Source of the DNA: Chelativorans petroleitrophicus
GTDB taxonomy: Bacteria > Pseudomonadota > Alphaproteobacteria > Rhizobiales > Rhizobiaceae
Length of the DNA: 64,000 bases
Direction of reading: 5' to 3'
Assembly (NCBI RefSeq): GCF_025398195.1
Contig: NZ_JAODNV010000018.1
Location: forward strand, 1-64,000
Under the pieces are notes generated by a model that saw nothing but the letters and a program-made list of their open reading frames with translations, was not told where the DNA came from and did not search any database. The translations under genes and the position numbers were made by a program. Below are positions 25,518 through 33,382 of this stretch, one piece after another; position 1 is the first letter of the stretch, and every line of letters begins with the position of its first letter.

Positions 25518-27050
25518 CTACATCACCGCGCCGATCTGCCAGGGCACGAATTCGTTGTCGCCATAGCCGAGCAGTTCGGACTTGGTGCGCTTGCCGGAGG
25601 CCACGGCGAGGATTTCCTCGAAGATCTGGCGGCCCTTTTCCTGCAGCGGCACCCCGTCGAGGATATCGCCGCAGTTGATGTCCATGTCCTCCTCCATGCG
25701 CTGATACATGGGGGTGTTGGTGGCAAGCTTGATCGAAGGCGTGGGCTTGCAGCCATAGGCCGAACCCCGGCCGGTCGTGAAGCAGATGACATTGCAGCCG
25801 CCCGCCACCTGGCCGGTCGCCGAAACCGGGTCGTAACCCGGCGTATCCATGAACACGAAGCCCTTCTCGGTGATGAGCTCGGCATATTCATAGACCGCCA
25901 TGAGCGGCGTGGAGCCGCCCTTGGCCGCCGCGCCCAGCGACTTCTCGAGAATTGTCGTAAGCCCGCCCGCCTTGTTGCCGGGCGAGGGATTGTTGTTCAT
26001 CTCGCCCCTGTGCCGGGCGGTGTATTCCTCCCACCAGCGGATGCGCTCGACCAGCTTCTCGCCGACCTCGCGGGAAATGGCCCTGCGGGTCAGAAGATGT
26101 TCGGCGCCATAGATTTCCGGCGTTTCGGCCAGCACCGCCGTGCCTCCGTTCTGCACCAGAATGTCAGCGGCCACGCCGAGCGCCGGATTGGCGGTGATGC
26201 CCGAATAGCCATCGGAGCCGCCGCATTGCAGCGCCAGCTTGATTTCGGAGGCGGGCACCGTCTCGCGCTTAGCGGCGGCCACCGCACCCAGCATCTCCTT
26301 CAGGCGCTCAAGCCCCGCTTCGATGGTGCGCCGCGTGCCGCCCGTTTCCTGAATGGTCATGGTGCGGAACGTGTCGCTCTCCTCGATGCCATAGAGCTCC
26401 TTGAAGCGAGCGATCTGAAAGACCTCGCAGCCGAGCCCCACCACGAGCACGCCGCCGAGATTGGGATTGGCCGCATAGCCCCACTGGGTCCGCTTCAGAA
26501 GATCGAAGCCTTCGCCCGAAGCAGCCATGCCGCAGCCCGTGCCATGGGTGAAGGCGACCACGCCGTCGATTTCGGGATAGTCATCGAGCAGACCGGAGCG
26601 GTTGGCGGCCTCGGCGATGAAGCGGGCGACGGAGGCCGAGCAGTTCACGCTCGTCAGGATACCGATATAGTTGCGCGTGCCCACCTTGCCGTTCGCGCGG
26701 CGGTAGCCCTGAAAGGTTGCCTGCTCCTCGGGCGGCAGCACGTTCACGGGCCGCGCCTCCTCGCAAAAGCGGTAATCCCGCTCGAAGTCGTGCATTTCGA
26801 TATTGTGCTCGTGCACCCACTCGCCGGGCATGATGGGCGTCTTGGCAAAGCCGATGATCTGGCCGAACTTCCGCACCGCTTCGCCAGGCGCGATCGCAGC
26901 AAGCGCGACCTTGTGGCCAAACGGGATGCGCGCGACGGCCCGCACGCCCCCGGGAAGTTCGGTGTCCTTTTCGATGGCGCGCGCCGCTACGGCGATATTG
27001 TCCTCGTCGGAGAGGCGGAGAAAGGGCGGACGTTGGCTGAGGTCGTTCAT
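25518..27050 (-). CDS. UxaA-family sugar-acid dehydratase (altronate dehydratase-like)
   Basis: A 510-residue protein with an N-terminal SAF domain (about 10-85) and the UxaA core: KVGTRNYIGILTSVNCSAS, FTHGTGCGMAASGEG, LALQCGGSDGYSGITANPALG and TTGRGSAYGCKPTPSIKLATN. These are iron-dependent sugar-acid dehydratases; characterised members act on altronate or galactarate. Its neighbours here are a fucose-type mutarotase and an aldose 1-dehydrogenase, so a 6-deoxy or C4-epimeric aldonate such as L-fuconate may be the substrate (inference). It is convergent with mtnA across a 157-bp gap and sits 169 bp downstream of a ribokinase remnant on the same strand. Confidence 0.88.
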   Translation of the reverse strand: MNDLSQRPPFLRLSDEDNIAVAARAIEKDTELPGGVRAVARIPFGHKVALAAIAPGEAVRKFGQIIGFAKTPIMPGEWVHEHNIEMHDFERDYRFCEEARPVNVLPPEEQATFQGYRRANGKVGTRNYIGILTSVNCSASVARFIAEAANRSGLLDDYPEIDGVVAFTHGTGCGMAASGEGFDLLKRTQWGYAANPNLGGVLVVGLGCEVFQIARFKELYGIEESDTFRTMTIQETGGTRRTIEAGLERLKEMLGAVAAAKRETVPASEIKLALQCGGSDGYSGITANPALGVAADILVQNGGTAVLAETPEIYGAEHLLTRRAISREVGEKLVERIRWWEEYTARHRGEMNNNPSPGNKAGGLTTILEKSLGAAAKGGSTPLMAVYEYAELITEKGFVFMDTPGYDPVSATGQVAGGCNVICFTTGRGSAYGCKPTPSIKLATNTPMYQRMEEDMDINCGDILDGVPLQEKGRQIFEEILAVASGKRTKSELLGYGDNEFVPWQIGAVM

Positions 27051-27219
27051 GATCTTCCCTGGCTGATTGCTGCGGGAGGCCCCTCACCGCATCATCATCC
27101 CCCGGATGAAAGGCCCGAGGACCACGCCGGAAAGCCATAGGCCGCCGCGCAAAAATCGGCAAGCATAAGGGTGTCCCGGCATCCTGCTGCGTGGAACTTG
27201 GTCCCGTTTCGACGCAGCG

Positions 27220-27621
27220 TCAAGCATCCGCCGTCTGCAGACGGTCCTCGATGCACCCGCCCTCACGATCGAAGGCATGGAGGTGCCTGGGATCGAATTT
27301 GAGCGCGAGACGTGCGCCAATGACCTCGACCGGACCAAGGCCGCAGGTCACATTGTCCGAGACGGCCAAATGCGGCCGGATGCCCTCCTTCTCCCAAGTG
27401 CTTAGCGCGATATTGCCAAAGGCGTCCGTGCCGATCCGCGAGATGAAGGCGACCTCGGCGCCCACGCGCGCGGCGGCGACCGCCTGGTTGGAGCCCTTGC
27501 CGCCCGGCCCCATCTTGAAGCCGGAGCCAGCGATGGTCTCGCCCATACCGGGCATCCGCCCGGCGCGAAAGGCCAGATCGGCCACGAAGATGCCGAGAAT
27601 GGCGACGCCCTTGCCAGCTAT
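27220..27621 (-). pseudogene. Ribokinase start fused to the tail of a MalK/UgpC-type ATPase (deletion scar)
   Basis: Reading from about 27621, the frame gives a ribokinase N-terminus: VAILGIFVADLAFRAGRMP, GSGFKMGPGGKGSNQAVAAA (the conserved sugar-binding GGKGSNQA), and RIGTDAFGNIA. After SDNVT the sequence stops resembling ribokinase and becomes GARLALKFDPRHLHAFD, the C-terminal TOBE end of MalK/UgpC-type sugar ABC ATPases. The phosphate-binding DTTGAGD motif and two thirds of the kinase are missing. The codon where the family start is expected is ATA (27619-27621), with an in-frame TAG just above; a GTG at 27585 is the first usual start. I read it as a deletion that joined two genes and removed the transporter between them. 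Confidence 0.72.
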
Positions 27622-27633
27622 GGACGTGCCGCC

Positions 27634-28086
27634 CTATTCCGCCTCGGGCGGAATGACGCCTTTCTTGAGCACGAAACAGCCGTAGAAGCGGCACTCGCCC
27701 GTCTGCACCACGCAGAAGGACTTTTTGGCGAGATCGTAGAAGGCAAAACGCTCGATGGAACCCATGGGCCAGGAGCGCCCCTCGGCCCTGTCGATCTCCG
27801 CCTGCACCTCAGCCTGAACCGCGGGGATTTCGTCCGGCTTGCCCACCACTTCCATGCGCATCGCGGGATGCTCCACGAAAGAGTCGAGCGGCATGACGGA
27901 AAGGATGGCGCGCACGACCCGCGGCGCGCTTGCGTCGATGCGCAGGAGACGCCCGAGCACCGTCTGGCGCGCGACAGACTCGGCCGGGAAATTGGTGTCG
28001 CAAACGATGAGATCGTCGCCATGGCCCATGGAGCGCAGGGCGTAGAGAACATCAGCGTTGAGAATGGGATCGATCCCCTTGAGCAT
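27634..28086 (-). CDS. fucU: RbsD/FucU-family sugar mutarotase
   Basis: A 150-residue protein of the FucU type. It opens MLKGIDPILNADVLYALRSMGHGDDLIVCDTNFP, including the conserved catalytic His region, and ends with FYDLAKKSFCVVQTGECRFYGCFVLKKGV, as in L-fucose mutarotases. It interconverts the anomers of a sugar so that the next enzyme gets the right form. The ATG at 28086 follows GGAGGAAAG. It lies between the aldose dehydrogenase upstream and the ribokinase scar downstream on the same strand, probably in one transcript. The sugar is likely L-fucose or a related aldose. Confidence 0.88.
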   Translation of the reverse strand: MLKGIDPILNADVLYALRSMGHGDDLIVCDTNFPAESVARQTVLGRLLRIDASAPRVVRAILSVMPLDSFVEHPAMRMEVVGKPDEIPAVQAEVQAEIDRAEGRSWPMGSIERFAFYDLAKKSFCVVQTGECRFYGCFVLKKGVIPPEAE

Positions 28087-28161
28087 GCTTTCCTCCCTCT
28101 TCCGGCCGGCGCGGCGCAGCCTTCGTATCGACCACACAGAGGCTTTGAGCGCAAGCGGCCC

Positions 28162-29184
28162 CTATTCCGTCGGTGCGTCCTGTCGCATCAGCTCTTCCGC
28201 CTTCAACTCCGCCCAGAGTCCAGCGGGAATGCGGGCGTCAAGAATTTGGCGGTTGCTCTTCACCTGCTCGACGCTCTGGCCGCCGGGGATGACCGAGACC
28301 ACCTGCGGATGCTTGAGCGGGAAGCGCAGTGCCGCCTCGATAAGCCGCACGCCATGGCGCTGGCAGACCGCCTCGATGCGCGCCACCCGATTCAGTATCT
28401 CCTGCGGCGCGGTGTCGTAGTTGTAATACGCGCCGGGCACAGCGCCGGTCGCGAGAATGCCGGAGTTGTAGGGGCCGCCGAGCACGATGCCGATGCCGCG
28501 CTGCTCGCAGAGCGGCAGGAAGGTTTCGAGCGCCTCCTGCTCTAAAAGCGTGTAACGGCCGGCCAGCAGAAACAGGTCGAAATCGCCCCGCTCCGCCATC
28601 CACTGGCAGGGCTGCCATTCGTTCACGCCCGCGCCGAAGGCCTTGATGACGCCCTGATCGCGCAGGGAAAGCAGCGCGTAATAGCCCGAGCGCATCAGCT
28701 CGTCGAGCTTCTCCTGCAGGGCTTCCTGCGAGCCGTGATTGAAGATGTCGAGATCGTGCGCGAAGAGGATGTCGATCCGATCGACCCCGAGCCGCTCCAG
28801 CGAAGCCTCGAAGGAGCGCATCACCCCGTCATAGGTGTAGTCATAGACCTCGCGGCGGGACGGAGTGTCGAAGAATTTGCCGATCCCCGTGCGCTCCTCC
28901 GGCGCGCACACCTTCAGAAGGCGGCCCACCTTGGTGGAAAGCACGTAGTCGTCGCGCTTCTTGCCGCGCAGGAAGCGGTTGAGCCGCGTTTCAGAGAGGC
29001 CGAGACCGTAAAGCGGCGCGGTGTCGTAGTAGCGGCTGCCGGTCTCCCATGCCGCCTCCAGCACGAGATGCGCCTCTTCGTCGGAGATGGCGCGGTAGAG
29101 ATTGCCGAGCGGCGCCGTTCCGAAGCCAAGCTCGGTGAAATCAAGTCCGCCATTGCCGATGCGATCGAAATGCCTGATGTCCAT
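28162..29184 (-). CDS. Aldo/keto reductase, probable D-threo-aldose (L-fucose) 1-dehydrogenase
   Basis: A 340-residue aldo/keto reductase. The catalytic tetrad is visible: Asp and Tyr in RYYDTAPLYGLGLSETRLN, Lys in LSTKVGRLL, and His in ILFAHDLDIFN. GVNEWQPCQW and the tail VIPGGQSVEQVKSN match the L-fucose dehydrogenase/D-threo-aldose dehydrogenase group, which oxidise L-fucose, L-galactose or D-arabinose to the lactone. The ATG at 29184 follows GGAGGGC; an in-frame extension to 29298 has no family resemblance. It leads the minus-strand sugar block. A lactonase and a keto-deoxy-acid enzyme are not encoded nearby. Confidence 0.88.
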   Translation of the reverse strand: MDIRHFDRIGNGGLDFTELGFGTAPLGNLYRAISDEEAHLVLEAAWETGSRYYDTAPLYGLGLSETRLNRFLRGKKRDDYVLSTKVGRLLKVCAPEERTGIGKFFDTPSRREVYDYTYDGVMRSFEASLERLGVDRIDILFAHDLDIFNHGSQEALQEKLDELMRSGYYALLSLRDQGVIKAFGAGVNEWQPCQWMAERGDFDLFLLAGRYTLLEQEALETFLPLCEQRGIGIVLGGPYNSGILATGAVPGAYYNYDTAPQEILNRVARIEAVCQRHGVRLIEAALRFPLKHPQVVSVIPGGQSVEQVKSNRQILDARIPAGLWAELKAEELMRQDAPTE

Positions 29185-29383
29185 GAGCGCCCTCCGAGTC
29201 CGGCGACGATAGCATATCCGGCACGGATGGCACCTCAAGCGGCTTCCCGCAAGACCGGCCCGAATTTTGCCGCCCTCGCCCGCCCGCTGAATGCGCATGC
29301 GCCCCGGCGGCTGGCACGGCTGCGCCGAGCACAGCTATATTGAAGCAAAGAGAACCTTTTCCGGCGCGTGCCGTTGAACAGCC

Positions 29384-29884
29384 ATGACGAACGTGATCGA
29401 GCCCAGAATCCTGCATCTTGAGGAAGATGTGGAGATGCCCAACCACCCGAGCTTCCCGGTGCTCATCTATGCGGGTGTGTTCGCCCAAGATGAGGCCGGA
29501 ATGGACAGGGCGTTCGAGGAGCGCTTCGCGCAGAACGGCTGGCGCGGCATCTGGCGCAACGGCATCTTCGGCTATCACCACTTTCACCCCGACGCCCACG
29601 AGGCGCTCGGCGTGGCGCGCGGAAGCGCCGAAGTGCAGCTCGGCGGCGAGAGCGGAGAACGCCTGAGAATTGAGGTCGGCGACCTTCTGGTGCTGCCTGC
29701 GGGAACCGGGCACAAACGGTTGTCGGCAAGCGCGGACTTCCTGGTGGTGGGCGCCTACCCGAAGGGTCAGGAAAACTACACGATCCTGCGCAGCAAGGTC
29801 CCGCGCGACGTGGTGGCGCAGGTGCCACGGCCGAGAACCGACCCGTTCTATGGGAACGACGGCCCGCTCTTGAGACTGTGGTGA
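29384..29884 (+). CDS. Small cupin-fold protein (YjlB-like)
   Basis: A 166-residue single-domain cupin. Motif 1 lies around GYHHFHPDAHEALGVARG with three His that could bind metal, and motif 2 around RIEVGDLLVLPAGTGHKRL. The N-terminal part (PNHPSFPVLIYAGVF and FEERFAQNGWRG) matches the YjlB family of unknown function. The TTG-free start ATG at 29384 leaves a 200-bp divergent gap to the aldose dehydrogenase. A wrecked hydrolase gene follows immediately. No substrate can be assigned. Confidence 0.82.
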   Translation: MTNVIEPRILHLEEDVEMPNHPSFPVLIYAGVFAQDEAGMDRAFEERFAQNGWRGIWRNGIFGYHHFHPDAHEALGVARGSAEVQLGGESGERLRIEVGDLLVLPAGTGHKRLSASADFLVVGAYPKGQENYTILRSKVPRDVVAQVPRPRTDPFYGNDGPLLRLW

Positions 29885-29899
29885 GGCGGTGGTGCTGGC

Positions 29900-30036
29900 C
29901 GGCCGGTGTCACAATGCCTCATCTTCGTGCCCTCCATCGGCGGCATCAGCCATGCGCCGGCGGAACAGACCGCTGGGCCGATATCGAGACCGGCACCATT
30001 CTGCTGCTTCATACAGCGCTGCGCTGTGGCGACGTT
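29900..30036 (+). pseudogene. C-terminal remnant of a zinc-dependent amidohydrolase (M20, N-carbamoyl amino acid hydrolase type)
   Basis: Translation from 29918 gives LIFVPSIGGISHAPAEQTA, the conserved C-terminal block of N-carbamoyl-L-amino acid hydrolase/allantoate amidohydrolase proteins. One base out of phase, from 29974, it continues WADIETGTILLLHTALRCG, the helix that normally follows. The two pieces meet with an apparent one-base loss. Nothing of the first 350 or so residues is left: the remnant begins right after the cupin stop. The rest of the gap to 30120 holds nothing recognisable. Confidence 0.6.
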
Positions 30037-30120
30037 CTGAACATCTGCGCCATCCCAGCCGAAGCGTTTTCCGCTCAGCACACGTGGCCAGTCTGCGTTG
30101 CTGATCAAGGCCGGGAAACT

Positions 30121-31278
30121 TTAGGGCGGTTCGGGCAATGAGCGCGGACGTGTCGGCTGCTTGGCCGCCTGTGTCGGCTGCTCCGTGAAGCCCTCTATGG
30201 CGGAGATTTCCTCCACATCGCGTTCGATCTCCAGCGGGCTCGTCACATAGGCGGTCACAAGCTCCGCGACCGAACGCAGGGCGTGCATGTGGATGCGCTC
30301 GTACCCATGCGATGCGTCGACGCCAAAAGCGATGAGCGCCGTGCGTATGTCGTGCCCCGCTTCAAGGGCAGAAGCTGAGTCGGAGCGGTAGTGCCGGAAG
30401 ATGTCCTTCTGAAACCGGATATCCTCCTCCCGACACAAATCGACCAGCTTCCTTGTGGTGTGATAATCGAAAGGGCCGGACTGGTCGGCCATGGCGATGG
30501 TGACACCGAATTCGGAAGAGTTCTGCCCGGGCGCTGTGGTGCCGTTGTCGATGGTGACCATGGAGGCGATCTCCGGGGTCACGATGGCCGCCGCGCCGAC
30601 GCCCACTTCCTCGGAGATCGTGAACAGCCAGTGGGTATCGACCGGCGTTTCGGCCTCTTCGCGCCGCAGCGCCTGCAGCGCGGCAAGAGCGGATGCCACG
30701 CCTGCCTTGTCGTCCAGATGGCGTGACACGATGAAGCCGTTGTCAAGAAATTCCGGTTGCGGATCGATGGCGACATAGTCGCCCACATCAATCCCCAGCG
30801 CGATCGTTTCGCTGCGCGAGAAAGCAAGCGCATCAGGCCGCAGTTCCACATGGTCCCAGCCCACGGGCTGTTCGTCCACACCTTCGTTGAACGCATGGCC
30901 AGAGGCCTTGAGCGGCAGGATCGAGCCGCGAAAACTGCCCTTTTCCGTATAGATCGTCACGCGCGCGCCCTCGGCAAAGCGGGCGGACCAGTGGCCGATG
31001 GGCACCAGCTCCAGGCGGCCGTTCTCTTTTACGCGCTTGACCTGCGCGCCCAACGTATCGACATGGGTGACGATGGCCCGAGCGCCGCGGCGGCGGGCAC
31101 CCCGCCAGATCGCGCGAATGGCGCCGCGGCGGGTAAGCACCGGCTCCAACCCAAGCCGCTCCAGCTCTTCCGTGACGTAGCGGACGATCGTGTCCGTGTA
31201 GCCGGTCGGGCTGTCGATCGCCAAAAGCGCCTTTAGCTGGCCGGCGAGATAGTCAACATCGATCTTCAGACGCGGCAT
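30121..31278 (-). CDS. M42-family peptidase of the NAGGN osmoprotectant system
   Basis: A 385-residue M42 metallopeptidase. Metal-ligand blocks are visible: THVDTLGAQVKRV, SRHLDDKAGVASALAALQAL and FTISEEVGVGAAAI. Its close link with asnO and ngg identifies it as the hydrolase of the N-acetylglutaminylglutamine amide (NAGGN) trio; its exact role, perhaps turnover or editing of the dipeptide, is not established. A polar tail (TQAAKQPTRPRSLPEPP) is added after the catalytic domain. It is the third gene of the set, 298 bp after ngg. Confidence 0.9.
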   Translation of the reverse strand: MPRLKIDVDYLAGQLKALLAIDSPTGYTDTIVRYVTEELERLGLEPVLTRRGAIRAIWRGARRRGARAIVTHVDTLGAQVKRVKENGRLELVPIGHWSARFAEGARVTIYTEKGSFRGSILPLKASGHAFNEGVDEQPVGWDHVELRPDALAFSRSETIALGIDVGDYVAIDPQPEFLDNGFIVSRHLDDKAGVASALAALQALRREEAETPVDTHWLFTISEEVGVGAAAIVTPEIASMVTIDNGTTAPGQNSSEFGVTIAMADQSGPFDYHTTRKLVDLCREEDIRFQKDIFRHYRSDSASALEAGHDIRTALIAFGVDASHGYERIHMHALRSVAELVTAYVTSPLEIERDVEEISAIEGFTEQPTQAAKQPTRPRSLPEPP

Positions 31279-31576
31279 AAATTTTCCTCAAAGGAGGAAG
31301 TGGCCCATTTCGGCTGCGGGGTCAAGGAAACGGGGCGTATTTGCCAGCTGACAGCGAAGCGGGTGCCTGGATTCCGCGTGCACGGCGGCTCCTCCGTTTT
31401 TGGCCGGAGCGATGATGAGATGGGGCCAATCCGGGTGCGCTGGATGCGCGCGACCAGTCGAGCCCCATGAATTCTGGACCATTCGCCGGGGTGCCGCCTT
31501 TCCGCTCGATAGACGCTGCGAACGGGACCGGGATGCAACAAGCAGCTTCGAGAATTGAGGCACGACGCGAAAAATC
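31279..31576. other. 298-bp gap between ngg and the M42 peptidase gene
   Basis: No gene, repeat copy or strong hairpin was found. The gap is larger than expected inside an operon, so the peptidase gene may have its own promoter; none with good -35 and -10 boxes was recognised. Confidence 0.4.
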
Positions 31577-33379
31577 TCAGCCAAGCGCCCGTTTGGCCGA
31601 TTGAAATCCGGTGCGCGGAAACAGAAGGTCAAGGAAGCGTTCAGCCGTGGGCTGCGGCTCATGATTGGCCAAGCCTGGTCGCTCATTCGCCTCGATGAAG
31701 ACATACTCTGCAAGGCTCGGCGATCGCACCATGAAGTCGATGCCGACCACGGGAATATCGATTGCGCGGGCAGCTTTGCACGCTGCCTCCACCAGCGCCG
31801 GGTGGACCTCCTCCGTCACGTCATGGATGGAGCCTCCCGTATGCAGGTTCGCTGTCTTGCGCACGATCACTTCTCGGCCCTTAGCGGGCACGGAGCGAAG
31901 TTCCAGGCCCTGACTGGACAGGCAGCGTCGCGTCTCCGCATCCACGGGAATGGTGCTTTCTCCACCAGTAGCAGCCGCACGGCGGCGGGACTGATGCCGG
32001 ATGAGATCTTCGATCGTACTGGCACCGTCTCCCACAACGCGCGGGGCCCGCCGTACGGCAGCGGCGACGAGACGGTCGTCAATTATTACCAGCCGCAGGT
32101 CCTCCCCCTCGAAGCATGCTTCCAAAAGAACGCGGCTGGAGATTTCTCGCGCCGCCTTGACAGCACGCTCCACCTCGTCAACCGTCTCCAATCCCACGGC
32201 CACCCCGTGGCCCTGCTCACCGCGGGCAGGTTTCACCACGACGCGACGGTGCTTCTTCAGAAAGGCCGCGATGGCCTCGCTTCCCGCGGCCGCGTCCATC
32301 TGTTCCGGCACGTTTAGGCCTGCCCTTTCCACCACGCGACGGGTAACGGCCTTGTCATCACAGATGGACATGGCAACGGCGCTGGTCAGCTCCGACAGGC
32401 TTTCGCGGCAGTGGATCGACCGGCCGCCGAAGGAAAGGCGGAAGAAGCCGCCCTCCGCATCAGTGATTTCGACAGCGACGCCTCGCCGGTGCGCCTCATC
32501 GACAATGATGCGGGCGTAGGGATTGAGCCGCTCGTAGCCTTGCGGCGGATGGGTGAACAGCTTCTCGTTGATGGGATTCCGGCGCTTGACGGCGAATACC
32601 GGAACACGCTGGAAGCCCAGCTTTTCGTAAAGACCGATTGCATGCTGGTTGTCGTGCATCACGGACAGGTCCAGAAACGCCGCACCGCGGGCTTGAAAGT
32701 GCTCGGCGAGCCTCCTTACCAACAATTCGCCGACACCGGGATGCGGGCAGCGCGGATCGACCGCAAGACACCAGAGGGAAGAGCCGTTCTCGGTATCGTT
32801 GAAGGCGCGCCGATGGTCGACACCGGTGACGGTGCCGATGACGTCTCCCGTGGCTTCGTCCTCCGCCACCAGATAGACAACCGCCCGGCTGTCCCGATTG
32901 CGCCAGAAGAAGTCGGGCCGGACCGTGACCATACCGCGGCTCTGGTAGATGGCGTTGACGGCATCCGCATCGGATTCGGAAGTGAGCCGGCGGATGAAGA
33001 AGCCACGCGGCTGGCGCCGTCCGGCACGATAAGTGGAAAGATTGAGCCGATAGGTGTGGGAGGGATCCAGAAACAGCTCCTGCGGCGCGAGCGAGAGCAG
33101 TACATGAGGGTCGCGGATATAGAAGGCGATGTCGCGCTTGGCCGGCCCCTCCTGGCGCAGCGCCTCCACTATCTCGTCGTTGCCGGGATAGGTTTGGGCG
33201 AAAAGCAAACGCCCCCACCCTAGGTCCAGCGCCACCGATTCCGACCGCTCCTCCTCTGCGTCTCCGTGCACGATGGCCGGCTTCATCGCCTGGGCGCGCA
33301 TGCGTTTCAGGCGATGGCCGAGTGCCTTTTCGGAACGGACCCTCTGGGTCCGCGTCGCTGCTTCATCCCGCTTCGGCAT
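31577..33379 (-). CDS. ngg: N-acetylglutaminylglutamine synthetase (GNAT/ATP-grasp fusion)
   Basis: A 600-residue fusion with an N-terminal GNAT acetyltransferase (about 105-300; DATGDVIGTVTGVDHRRAF, GVGELLVRRLAEHFQARGAAFLDLSV) and a C-terminal ATP-grasp ligase (about 330-590; VVVKPARGEQGHGVAVGL, LLEACFEGEDLRLVIID, DFMVRS ... FIEANERPGL). This architecture makes N-acetylglutaminylglutamine from two glutamines, the precursor of the compatible solute NAGGN. It starts three bases after the asnO stop, so the two are translationally close. The acetyl and peptide-forming steps are assigned from the known Sinorhizobium and Pseudomonas systems. Confidence 0.94.
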   Translation of the reverse strand: MPKRDEAATRTQRVRSEKALGHRLKRMRAQAMKPAIVHGDAEEERSESVALDLGWGRLLFAQTYPGNDEIVEALRQEGPAKRDIAFYIRDPHVLLSLAPQELFLDPSHTYRLNLSTYRAGRRQPRGFFIRRLTSESDADAVNAIYQSRGMVTVRPDFFWRNRDSRAVVYLVAEDEATGDVIGTVTGVDHRRAFNDTENGSSLWCLAVDPRCPHPGVGELLVRRLAEHFQARGAAFLDLSVMHDNQHAIGLYEKLGFQRVPVFAVKRRNPINEKLFTHPPQGYERLNPYARIIVDEAHRRGVAVEITDAEGGFFRLSFGGRSIHCRESLSELTSAVAMSICDDKAVTRRVVERAGLNVPEQMDAAAGSEAIAAFLKKHRRVVVKPARGEQGHGVAVGLETVDEVERAVKAAREISSRVLLEACFEGEDLRLVIIDDRLVAAAVRRAPRVVGDGASTIEDLIRHQSRRRAAATGGESTIPVDAETRRCLSSQGLELRSVPAKGREVIVRKTANLHTGGSIHDVTEEVHPALVEAACKAARAIDIPVVGIDFMVRSPSLAEYVFIEANERPGLANHEPQPTAERFLDLLFPRTGFQSAKRALG

Positions 33380-33382
33380 GGC

